Shown: positions 23,268 through 32,400 of the stretch, in pieces
Layout: the number at the start of each line of letters is the position of its first letter
Position numbering within the stretch: the stretch's first letter is position 1
Assembly (NCBI GenBank): GCA_035578905.1
Contig: JAQJVL010000030.1
Coordinates: forward strand, 3,253,801 to 3,317,800
Source: Stictocephala bisonia
Taxonomy: Eukaryota > Arthropoda > Insecta > Hemiptera > Membracidae
DNA: 64,000 bases
Direction: 5' to 3'
Program-made: the position numbers and the translations under genes
Notes under the pieces: generated by a model
What the model was told of the DNA's origin: nothing
Database searches by the model: none
What the model saw: the letters and a program-made list of their open reading frames with translations, nothing else

Positions 23268-23729
23268 AGTGGTCTGGAGTTGGGATACAAGGCGCCAGTA
23301 GTGGGCGACAACATGGACTTGACTCGAGTGAATGAGAGTGTGAACAACATGAACTTGTCACGGGCAGGAGAAAACATTCCCAACATGAACATGTCACGAG
23401 CTGGAGAAAACATGAATATGTCACGTGCAGGAGAAAACATGCCCAACATGAACATGGTACGTGCCGGAGAAAATATGAACATAAATCGTGCAAATGAAAG
23501 CATAAACAACATAAACATGGCTCGTGGAGGAGAGAACATGAATATGGCACGAGTGGCTTCAGAAAATTTGAATATGGCACGACCGGGAGAGAACATGAAC
23601 AGTATGAACATGGGACGTGTCAACGATACCATGAACAGTTTGAACATTGCTCGCGGAGGCCATCTCTTCCAAGACGATATTGACGAGTTGGTCAAGAGAC
23701 CACAACCTTCCGACACCCCCAAAGTCAAA
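23268..23729 (+). CDS. LFQ cassette exon B with internal coding repeat
   Basis: This exon is 154 codons, phase 0 on both sides, between GATGTGTCAG and GTAAGA. It starts S-G-L-E-L-G-Y-K-A-P (compare V-G-L-G-L-G-Y-R-P in exon A) and ends H-L-F-Q-D-D-I-D-E-L-V-K-R-P-Q + P-S-D-T-P-K-V-K. Between these conserved halves is an insertion of about 105 residues made of imperfect repeats of N-M-N-(M/L)-(S/A)-R-A-G-E-N, with units of roughly 9-13 residues. The repeat keeps frame, and synonymous changes between units argue that it is translated. It is likely disordered and polar. A minus-strand frame across it is only a shadow. Confidence 0.85.
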
Positions 23730-23924
23730 GTAAGATGATTGATTACCTTTCCTGCATGTTACTGTTGTGCGTAGTGAGTAGTGAACAGTTGAGTTAAGTG
23801 TTTAGGGATTCAACAAATATTTTTGCCAAATAACAAAGCTACAAGAATAAAGATCAGTGTTTTGTAGAAATCATAAATTTATTCATAAAATATGATTTTC
23901 GAATGTTAATTTAAGACATTTGAT

Positions 23925-24160
23925 ATGGTGGGAACCACTGTGCTAGTGGTCTTGACTGGAGGGTTCTGACGTTTTCACAAGATAACATCAAGCGTCAAGC
24001 AACATCAAACGTGCTGTTCCTTGGATGAGTGACCGGTGAGGAATCCTGCCTGCCTGGTCACTGGTGGTGGTTCGGAAGTCACCCTTAAATCCGTTGGTCC
24101 TACGGTTAAGTGCTAGAGAGTTCTTCTTAGCCCTAACTTCGCCTGGTAAAATAAGACATC
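23925..24160 (+). mobile_element. 5S-rRNA-derived SINE head (candidate)
   Basis: The stretch at 23998-24036, AAGCAACATCAAACGTGCTG + TTCCTTGGATGAGTGACCG, lines up with the internal promoter half of 5S rRNA (AAGCA-CGTCGGGCG...TACTTGGATGGGTGACCG). A tail without 5S similarity follows ('GGTTAAGTGCTAGAGAG...'). This is the arrangement of SINE3-type elements that use a 5S pol III promoter. It is not an intact 5S gene: the 5' third is poorly matched and the 3' end diverges. Confidence 0.45.
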
Positions 24161-24196
24161 CCTCAACTTTCTTTATTTGGTACTTGGTGGAATTTT

Positions 24197-24555
24197 GATG
24201 GATTTAAATGAAACATTTTTAGTAAATCCACAGTTTTTAATTTTTAATTAATGCATTTTCGCCAGTTACGGCATCTTCAGATTATAATAACCAAATTGTA
24301 CAAAAATATAAAACATATGTTAAAAAATATACAATTTGTAAATATTAAATAACATTGATGGATAAGTAGTTAAAATTTAAAAACAAGGTTATGAATTATT
24401 TAAGTTGTTTTCTAGTTCATTTCTAATTACAGGTAAAAATATATTATTAAAATTAACAGATGGATGAGAAATACAGTCATCTTTTTTTAATGCCATGAAC
24501 GCACTTTCAATTTTATTTCTTTTTTTCCATGATTTTTCTTTATATATAGTAGACG
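24197..24555 (-). mobile_element. Penelope-like element 3' end, minus copy
   Basis: This segment is a diverged inverted copy of about 25925-26280. Shared blocks include GATTTAAATGAAACAT, 'AATCCACAGTTTTTAATTTTT', the hammerhead-like motif, 'CATCAATGTTATTTAATATT'-type spacing sequence and the coding end of a GIY-YIG-type PLE protein near 24480-24550. It stops where a (TAA)-tailed LINE begins at 24556. PLEs often leave inverted or tandem terminal copies. Confidence 0.75.
24245..24284 (-). ncRNA. Hammerhead-like ribozyme motif, PLE end
   Basis: On the minus strand the order is: stem I strand UAAU; core CUGAAGA; one extra U; stem II GCC-GUAACU-GGC; GAAA; palindromic stem III AUG.CAU; UUA cleavage-type triplet; stem I strand AUUA. 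Every conserved hammerhead core base is present. The extra U after CUGAAGA departs from the textbook fold. Compared with the plus-strand copy at 26195-26234, stem I has a compensatory G-C to A-U change. PLEs are known to carry hammerhead ribozymes; activity of this copy is untested. Confidence 0.6.
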
Positions 24556-25475
24556 ACTATTATAATAATAATAATAATAATTTTTATTTGCCACACAAAT
24601 TTTACATCATTGACAATGTCATAGCAGCAGCTATTGCAATAGCTTGTGTCATACATACTAATTACTAAAATTAGACTATTTATGAATCTACCAGTAGACT
24701 TTAAAGTCAAATTAGTAATAAAAAATGTGTACTTTAAAAATTAAAAATTAAGGTCAATTGCGTTAAACAATTCATCTAAATTGTAAAATGGGTTTTTTAA
24801 AAGCCAGCAGTAAAATTTATTTTTGAATTCAGAAAAAGAGTACTGATTAATTTTAGGTTCCAAAAAATTGTAAATTTTAAGGGACAATACTATAAGACTA
24901 TCCAGAGTCTTATTCAAACGATAAAAGTCAATTTTAGCATTTTTCTTTCCACGTGTATTATAGTTATGGAAAGATTGTTTGAATTTTAAGAATTCTGAAT
25001 TTGTAATAGTATAAGTAACCAAGTCAAATATGTAAAGATTTATAATGGTTTGAAATTGGAAATCAATAAAAAGTGGTTTGCAGTGTTCTCTGGAGTCACA
25101 TTTCTTAAGAACTCTTAAAGCTTTTTTTTGTAAAGTTAATAGTTCTTTAATTCTGGTACAATTACCATTAAGAACTAAACCGTACCTGAATACAGACTGA
25201 AAATATGCAAAATAGGCTGTTCTTATATAAATTTTTGGTACAATATCGTTCAATCTATTCAAAAGATAAATTACCCTTGATAGTCGTTTATTTAAATAGT
25301 CTATGTGATCGTTCCAGGTTAGCTGATTGTCAATATAAACCCCCAAAAATTTAATCGAATCCACAAAATTTTCATCCAATGAAATAGAACTAGGCTTAAG
25401 ATGAAATAGTATGTTTTTTGTTTTATTACAATTTTTAATTTTTAAATAAATCGTTAACTGAAACAAATTAAAATT
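24556..25475 (-). mobile_element. LINE 3' fragment with post-RT domain
   Basis: A minus-strand frame of 241 codons (25466-24741) contains 'F-V-D-S-I-K-F-L-G-V-Y-I-D-N-Q-L-T-W-N' and 'L-L-T-L-Q-K-K-A-L-R-V', then 'H-N-Y-N-T-R-G-K-K-N', and ends 'Y-N-L-D-E-L-F-N-A-I'. This is the C-terminal segment after reverse transcriptase in Jockey/CR1-type LINEs. It is intact across its length, so this copy is relatively young but severely 5'-truncated. A 3' UTR follows, ending in a (TAA)n tail on the minus strand ((ATT/ATA)n at 24557-24583). Confidence 0.85.
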
Positions 25476-25619
25476 TGACCAGTTAATCTACTACAACAGT
25501 CAAATACAACTATTGACATTTAACCCCTTTAATGCTGATTGTTAATTATAAATCAATAATTATAAATGCTCTTGAATAAAGCTCACCACAGGTGAACAAG
25601 TGTTATACTCGTAATTTAC

Positions 25620-25853
25620 ATACATACACGTACCGCTGTATTTACCAACCCACCCACCCATACACGTACAGTGGTATTTACCCACCCACCCACCCATACA
25701 CGTACAGTGGTATTGACCCACCCACCCACCCATACACGTACAGTGGTATTTACCCACCTGCCCACCCATACACGTACAGTGGTATTGACCAACCCGCTCA
25801 ACCATACACGTACAGTGGTATTTACCCACCCATACACGTACAGTGGTATTTAT
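25620..25853. repeat. Dispersed minisatellite, longest array
   Basis: Six to seven units of about 34-36 bp repeat CCCATACACGTACAGTGGTA + TTTACCCACC(CACC) with few changes. It shares its unit with 13848-13925 and 14578-14745. Frames open on both strands through the array are repeat artefacts. Confidence 0.93.
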
Positions 25854-25867
25854 ATATGTATATATAA

Positions 25868-26285
25868 AGAAAAATTGATAAATATTGAACATGCTATTGA
25901 TAAAAAGCATAATATAACATTTGAAGAGTCGTCTATTATATATAAAGAAACATCATGGAAAAAGAGAAATAAAATTGAAAGTGCGTTCATGGCATTAAAA
26001 AAAGATGATTCTCAACCATCTGTTAATTTTAATAATATATTTTTACCTGTAATTAGAAATGAACTAGAAAACAACTTAAATAATTCAAAACCTTGTTTTT
26101 AAATTTTAACTACTTATCCATCAATTTTATTTAATATTTACAAATTTTATATTTTTTAACATATGTTTTATATTTTTGTACAATTTGGTTATTATGATCT
26201 GAAGATGCCGTAACTGGCGAAAATGCATTAATCAAAAATTAAAAACTGTGGAATTACTAAACATGTTTCATTTAAATCCCTCAAC
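25868..26285 (+). mobile_element. Penelope-like element 3' end, plus copy
   Basis: The frame at 25868-26102 reads 'I-N-I-E-H-A-I-D-K-K-H-N-I-T-F-E-E-S' and 'W-K-K-R-N-K-I-E-S-A-F-M-A-L', which matches the tail of the GIY-YIG endonuclease half of PLE proteins (H-x-x-x-x-H-x-I/F...W-x-K-R...E). The stop TAA is followed by a 3' UTR and the hammerhead-like motif at 26195-26234. The reverse transcriptase part is missing. It is inverted relative to the copy at 24197-24555. Confidence 0.75.
26195..26234 (+). ncRNA. Hammerhead-like ribozyme motif, PLE end
   Basis: Stem I UGAU (26195-26198) pairs with AUCA (26231-26234). Core CUGAAGA spans 26199-26205, with an extra U at 26206. Stem II GCC/GGC closes a 6-base loop, GAAA is at 26219-26222, and AUG.CAU forms a loopless stem III ending in UUA, so the predicted cut is after A26230. 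A palindromic stem III without a loop suggests action as a dimer, as proposed for PLE hammerheads. The core is intact except for the extra U. Confidence 0.6.
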
Positions 26286-26489
26286 TTTAACAAAAAAATT
26301 AAATATTTAAAAAACTTAAGAATGTTAATGATGTCTCACACTTGATTGTGGTACATAATTACATAACTTCTATACCAATAACTTCATTTAACTTTATACT
26401 GTGGCAATATGTGATTTTATATATTTGACACTTTAGCTCCATTTTATAATGATAATAATAATGTTGTTTTTGTACCTCAGATTTTTTTA

Positions 26490-26605
26490 AATTTATTAAC
26501 ACTCCTTAGTATAAAAAAATCTCATTAATCCAGAAACCTCTTTAATCTGGCAAGCACTGAGTCCCGAAGGTGTCAGATTTAAGAGGTTCCACTGTACTTG
26601 CGTTC
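26490..26605 (-). mobile_element. pogo/Tigger-like terminal repeat fragment
   Basis: On the minus strand the segment starts TACAGTGGAACCTCTTAAAT followed by CTGACACC, the typical terminal inverted repeat of pogo/Tigger DNA transposons, which insert at TA. A second related block (CCAGATTAAAGAGGTTTC) follows. No transposase is visible. Confidence 0.5.
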
Positions 26606-28301
26606 TGCAAAAGCACAAATAAAAGCTGCATTAATGATCAATTTTTTTCCCTGTAGTGTCTTAACTATGTTTACACATATAAATTTAAACTATAAGAGGT
26701 GAATTATCATATGCCAAAAAAATATTTTAAACATAGTTAAAAAAATTTAGTCATTTATTATTTTTATTAATATTAAAAAATAATTCAATGTCAGATTACA
26801 GTGTCACTAAGATGAAAACCTGCCAGTTGTAATACAATTGAAGCACTGCATAATGGAAATTAGTATTGTAGTTTCAGAAGACAAATGAATTATGACAAAT
26901 AGTCAAATCAAATGTTGTGTCATGTTTGATGAGAAAATTGAGAAATAACTTAAGACTGTCTAGAAGGAGTTAGTACAGTGGACACTTGAAGAAAACACTT
27001 GTAACGCAGCTCTTAAATAAACTATGATCCATTTATGAACCATTATTTAATAAACCCTTAAGTGGTCTATAGTAAGAGCCTTCTTCAATGTAAAGGGCAT
27101 GTAATTGGACATGATTCATAATAATGTAACTAGAGACAATTGCTTTAAATAGTTAACAAGTAACGTGTACAACGTGACAACACCAATTGAGTCAATTCCA
27201 GTGTATACATAAAAATGAAACATTTATCTTTTATATGAAGCTTTTTATGTTACATATTTCATTTAGATTGTTAATATAGTGCTTTGCTACAAAGGGATAG
27301 TGTGTGTAAATGCATTAATTGAATTAATTCCAAGATAATTATATGAAGAATTAAAGAGTTACTCAAATACAGGAAATAGCATATTCTCAGATTGAATTTA
27401 AAAATATTGTAATACAGAACTCACTTTTAAGAGTTTTAAGTACTAATATAAAAAATGATTAAAGTGTAAAGAGAATTAAGAGAAGATTAAATAATAATGA
27501 TGATTGGATTAGGACAAAGAGCGAAAAATTGAACAGCGCCTAGATCCACAGAAGTGAACATTTTAAAGGAGATTTATAAAATTGTATATTATTTAGATAA
27601 AATGTTTCATGGGACAAGGTAAGTACATAGTTACTAAACCATCAGTAACAGAGCCTCAGAGAGATTAGACAATCTGGCTTTTACTATTCTTTTAAAATGC
27701 AATTTAATGTGGATTGGTTTTAAAAATCAAGGATACTTTTGCTATAATTTTTGTTTCAAACCCTTTAGGTACTGTATGTAATGTCGCACAATTGACTTGT
27801 GATGTACTTGCTGCAGTTTCAATTGTAAATCTATGGTGTACAATGGTAGTGATATAAATTACAAATATTTGGGTACAAGACAAAGTTTATTATTATGAGC
27901 TTTAGTGAAAACTGTATGATTATTAAAGTTCCAATCTAAAAGACCATAAGTTGATATTATGACATTTTTTATTTAAATTAGTGAAGAATGATATTCAAAG
28001 TTTCACATATTTAACTGGTAAAAAGGGAAAAAGCTATAAAATCACTGAGTTTTTTTACAAAATCATCTTATGGTCCACTAGAGCAGTTCTTCATCTAACA
28101 AATGAGACTCCAATTGTTAAGATACGATCATTATTACGGACCTAATCGTTGGAATAGAAAGCCATATTTTGGGCATTTTTTGAGGAGCGAAATGGCCCCT
28201 TTAAGACTAAAGACTGTCAAGGTATAGGCTGTAGGAGTGTGTGAGTGCATGCACGGCTAGTCTGTCTGGGGTAATATATTCAGTTTGTGTTTTGTTTCCA
28301 G
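26606..28301 (+). other. Intron with a dispersed repeat copy at its end
   Basis: The first 1.4 kb shows no recognisable feature. The segment 28000-28215 is a minus-strand copy of the repeat seen at 1456-1740 and 6855-7050 (CTTATGGTCCACTAGAGCAG, GATACGATCATTATTACGGA, ATAGAAAGCCATATTTTGGG). The acceptor TTTTGTTTCCAG ends the intron. Confidence 0.55.
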
Positions 28302-28475
28302 GTTGGTATCGGTGTGAGTGGAATGCCGTACTCGACCAAGGCAGAAAACTTCTCCACCGCTACTCGGCCGGAGTCTTTGTTCCAAGGAGACATGGAGGAT
28401 CTAGTAAAGAGTCCACAACCCCCTTCCACCCCCAAGGAGCAGCCCCTGTGTCTACAGGTGGACCAGCGAGACTAA
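28302..28475 (+). CDS. LFQ cassette exon C, terminal coding exon
   Basis: This exon is 57 codons and a TAA stop (28473-28475), entered in phase 0 from TTTTGTTTCCAG. It starts V-G-I-G-V-S-G-M-P-Y-S and contains S-L-F-Q-G-D-M-E-D-L-V-K-S-P-Q + P-P-S-T-P-K, the third copy of the cassette found in exons A and B. It ends C-L-Q-V-D-Q-R-D. The Asp/Glu after L-F-Q is Gly here, so this copy has diverged. Longer frames overlapping this exon are unspliced read-through. Together the five exons give a C-terminal part of about 437 residues. Confidence 0.82.
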   Translation, partial: VGIGVSGMPYSTKAENFSTATRPESLFQGDMEDLVKSPQPPSTPKEQPLCLQVDQRD

Positions 28476-28731
28476 GCATTCCATTCTTACCACCTGCACT
28501 TGTGTCACGTTACACTACGAACTGATGATCTCTGATTCCCTTCAGTGTCACGATGAGGCCATTATTCCTGTTTATTTATTTACAATCTACTGTTCCAAAG
28601 TGATTTGTATAATGTAAGATATTGTGATGTTTATATACAGGTTTAAGACTATGTATACATATCCGTTTAATCGAGATAAATTGGCAAATAATACAATTTG
28701 ATAACATTTGATGGTTTTGTTATCAAAGCTT

Positions 28732-29478
28732 TGTACATATTATGATGTAGAATGTGGTCCACACAATCATTGTGTATACCATAGTCCTAACATAGTCTGT
28801 TTAAATGTAATTATCAATTACATTTTTTGGGCAGTATATTTGTACGGTTATTATTTATTGTATTTAAGTATTTTTAAGATATTTGACAATTTATTATTTA
28901 TTAAAGCTAGTTTTATACCAAAATATGTTTTAGTCTTTTTGCTAAGCGTTGAACGCGGCGGAGATATTGTTATTGTGTAAATAGTATAGTCTAATGTGTG
29001 AAAGGTCAATTTATAGATCTTGTAAATACTCGTTCAATTGTGATTTTTTAAGAGTTTATTTACTGACGGCATTTCTCCTATTTCTTTTTAAGTGCATTTC
29101 TGATTTTGGTACCCAAACACATGACTAGGTAAGAGTTATAAATTAAATTTAAATTTATTTCATCCTTTTTTTATATTTTTTTTGTAAATACATAATATTT
29201 ATATGCAAATGTTGTTTTCACATGTTTATTAATTCCACTGGGCATATGAAGTTGTCATCTATAGTTGGCAACAGCTGTTTTTATCATTTACAGTAACCCC
29301 TTCTTATTCCTCTGGGAGTTTCCTTAAGTGGAACATGTTTATAATGCTATATTTACTTTAGACCTTCAACAAACTGGTTTGTTATAGTAAAATGTTGTTT
29401 TTATAATTATGTTTCAAGAATTTATTAACTTGAAGCTATGTACTCAGTTGGAAGAAGGGGTGAATGAATGTGTAAATA
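28732..29478 (+). promoter_or_regulatory. Cluster of Pumilio-type motifs in the 3' UTR
   Basis: TGTANATA occurs at 28732 (with C at the variable base), 28976, 29021, 29183 and 29471, five times within 750 bases. PUF-family proteins bind this motif in 3' UTRs and repress or destabilise the mRNA. In DNA this AT-rich fewer than one would be expected. Function is inferred. Confidence 0.4.
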
Positions 29479-30471
29479 TATAAATATGAGTGGAGAATGT
29501 ACAGGACACATTAGAATTAGGACCAACTTATGCTTCCTTGGACAGAATCTCAATTTATAGAGAGCAAACGAGCATGTGTCGCGTAAGCGTTCCATTTATT
29601 TCAACCTCTTCATGGTTTTTATTGTCTGTATTCTGTTTATCTGCATTATTAGATTTTTTGTATTGAACATGCCATACCGTACAATAACATAAATACAGTG
29701 TTCCCATGGTATCAACATTCCAGTAGCCAGCACTAAGTGTAGTAATCAGACCATGGCTTCGCCCTCGACTGACCACAGTCGAGCGTGAACTCATGGGGTA
29801 GTTTCCGCAGCAGTCAGTGTCAGTGATGTTTGTCGGGCCCTTTAGCTTGCCCTTGTACATGCCAGTTAGTCTAGTCACTTTAGAGGATTTCTCATTTTGT
29901 TATAAAATCAAGAATATTCTAAGGAGCTACGCTCTTAAGGGTGTACTTGCCATCGTTCAACAAAAAGTTTCCTATTTGATAACAAATTTAAATCATTAAA
30001 GCAGTGGCCTTGAATTGTTTATCCTTATTTTGTAGCTTCGGATCTACTTAATTTTCAGACAAATTTATGCAAATTCTTGTTGTAAATTAACCCCTGCCTG
30101 ATGGATATGAGAAAAGCAATGTCAAGCATTCATCAACTAGTGCCTATTATCGATGGGTTTCATTGTAAATTGAATTTCAATTTCTTCGTGTCCATTATTC
30201 CTAGGTCTCGGCTCATTGTGTTCAAGCAAACTAGAAAAAGTGCCTTCCATTTTCTGACCACTTTCTGCCACTGTTACTTTTGTTGAAACTCTGATCTAAT
30301 TTAAACAGCAAAGGAAATTTTTGTTTCGACACAATACACTCTTAAACCATGTGCAGGCTTAAACTGTGTTTTCAGTTTTTGTTAGACAGAGACGTAAATA
30401 TTTATTACTGATTAATGGACATATTAGACTGTACCTACTGTATAACTGTGTTAGCTGCGTATATATAATGC

Positions 30472-30477
30472 AATAAA
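30472..30477 (+). terminator. Polyadenylation signal AATAAA
   Basis: Canonical hexamer with a GT/T-rich stretch 20-40 bases downstream. It is the best candidate for the 3' end of the gene whose stop codon is at 28473. Confidence 0.45.
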
Positions 30478-30699
30478 TTGTGTACTATGTATAAATATAT
30501 CCTGGTGTTTTCTTTCACCAAGTTCTCTTCTTTTAATTTTAAATTTTAGTTTTAATTTGTTTAAATCATTTTATAAATATAGGTAGTCTTCAACATTCAA
30601 AGTGGATGCTTTCCAGGTAAGTTTCACTAATAACATAACTGTGTACATGAATGAGTAAGTATTATTACAATCCACAGCCTAATCTTATATCTATAGGAC

Positions 30700-31125
30700 A
30701 GTGAAAACCTGATTGTCCGTCACCCTATTTTCCGTCATGTTCTGTTATCCGTCAGTGTCTGGGTTCGTCGCGCCACGATATGATAGTTGCCTTATGACTC
30801 ATCCGTCTGGAAGACACCAATTTCTCCTCAGCCGTCTAACCCACATAAGCCTAGTTCCAACGGCCTGCCATCCGTAAGGCCTCATCTGCCATCTACTAGA
30901 TAACAGATCGTTGGAACAGCTCGCCTGTGTACACCTGACATATGGACAGGCCAAATCCCGCACAACATTGGGAAAGAAGCAGCACTACAAAAGCCTGTGG
31001 TCAGAGATGATGTTGCGACGCCTACACAGGTCACGAGCCATTGGAACGGTCCTGTCTGAGATACACAGGCGACACGCTATCCGTATACCGACATCGGGCC
31101 TGTGAATACACTGGCTATGGGAACT
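30700..31125 (+). mobile_element. pogo/Tigger-like MITE candidate
   Basis: The start ACAGTGAAAACCTGATTGTC + CGTCACCC has the pogo/Tigger terminal style, followed by related TTTTCCGTCATG and TTATCCGTCAG blocks. The region is more GC-rich than its surroundings. A 64-codon frame (30911-31105) has no recognised motif. I could not place the right end. Confidence 0.35.
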
Positions 31126-31335
31126 GGGTTTTAATATGTTAGACTGTACTGCAGTTTTTTAATTTTAAGAATGTTGATAATTAATTTTTGTGCTCATTAC
31201 ATAATGTACAAGCTTATGCTTTATATTAGAACTAGGCCTACTGTAATTAAAGCGTAATTGTTACCTGCAGTATAAACATTCTGTAACATGTCTTTTTTCT
31301 AACATTTTCATTCTCATTTCGTTAATCAATATTTA

Positions 31336-31765
31336 TCGGCACTGGTGGCGCAGTGCTGTAATCCAGCTACATGGGGACAAAGTGTTTGGGAGATTGTAGG
31401 CGATAGGTTGGATTCTCGGTCCTCTTAATACCGACATGGCGTCCGCTTGATGGTTGCTATTGGCGTGGACACTACTAGAGAAGTCTGGGGTGTCCATGTT
31501 GGGTGGTAATCATTGTGCGGATGTTGTGTGGGGGAGATAACTGAGTATCAAGCTTGTCAATTAGCTGAAAATCAGACCAGCACTAGGTGGTTCGGATTCC
31601 ACGTAAAGCTGTAGGTCCCTTAGTTGCCCTGGCTTTTGGGCTATTAATAAATTGCCCTTTCTGAGGAACAGTTGGACTCAGATAGTAACCAGACTACACT
31701 CATCCACACTCGCCTTAAAATACCAACAACGTTGTGTCAGCGTCTCATATGTAAGAATTAGAAAT
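31336..31765 (+). mobile_element. tRNA-derived SINE, most complete copy
   Basis: The head GGCACTGGTGGCGCAGTGCT contains a pol III A box (TGGCGCAGTGCT), and about 70 bases on, AGGTTGGATTCTC is a B box. A tRNA-unrelated body of about 300 bp follows. Diverged copies of the body lie at 286-530 (minus), 19530-19690 (plus) and 38675-38825 (plus). The end, ACGTTGTGTCAGCGTCTCAT + ATGTAAGAATT, is shared with the copy at 38.8 kb. Confidence 0.75.
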
Positions 31766-32400
31766 ATGTACTATAGTACAAGTATATAAGTTTCCAACGA
31801 TGTAAGTTTGAGTGGGTAAATACTCTAAAATCGTCTATTCTCCAATCCATTACAGCCGCGGTCCCGATTCCTGACGTAAAATAGGTTTTCTACTGTACTA
31901 ACTGCCTACGTACAGTTCAGAACATATCTTACATATTCATACAGTTAGAGGTTTAAATTATCGTTTTAAATGTACAACTGATTTTTAAAGAGTTTATTGA
32001 ATCTAAACTAAACAAGTTAAAAAATAGTGAAAAATAATTGAAATATCATCTTTATTTAAATAAAAAAAGTAAAGTTGAATTAAAACCAAACTTGTTGGAT
32101 TTCATAGCTAGTTGACTAAAATAAATTTAAATATTTTGCTTCTTCAAACCATGGAATACCATCTTCATAGGCTGGTTATAATAAACAAAGATTAACATGA
32201 GAATATAAGAAGTGTAAATCAAAGAACTTAGAAATAATACAATTAAAATATCAATTTGATGTAATAGCTTTTGAGGAAAAGGAGATATGTTCAAAATAAT
32301 AATTTTATTCGTGGAATTAGGGAGGTTGCAGAGTGATAAGGTTAAGTTCTGCCAATAACACATGACAAGAGAAATAAACTCAATAGTTATCTTCTTATAA
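31766..32400. other. No gene recognised
   Basis: Intergenic-looking AT-rich sequence. A 78-codon minus-strand frame (32363-32127) lacks any recognisable feature. Confidence 0.5.

Larger units (their letters stand above)
28476..30500 (+). other. 3' UTR of the polyQ/LFQ gene (inferred)
   Basis: This stretch is AT-rich with no splice pair or transposon signature and follows the stop codon directly. A good polyadenylation signal AATAAA at 30472-30477 is followed by a T/GT-rich stretch (ATATATCCTGGTGTTTTCTT). Five TGTANATA motifs sit in its first half. The UTR end is a prediction. Confidence 0.5.

Noticed and set aside
23239..23728. Minus-strand frames (Cys/Ser- and Met/Phe-rich) opposite exon B
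   Set aside because: Shadows of the plus-strand coding repeat, without splice sites of their own.
23998..24036. A functional 5S rRNA gene
   Set aside because: Only the 3' half aligns, with many changes, and the sequence continues into an unrelated tail.
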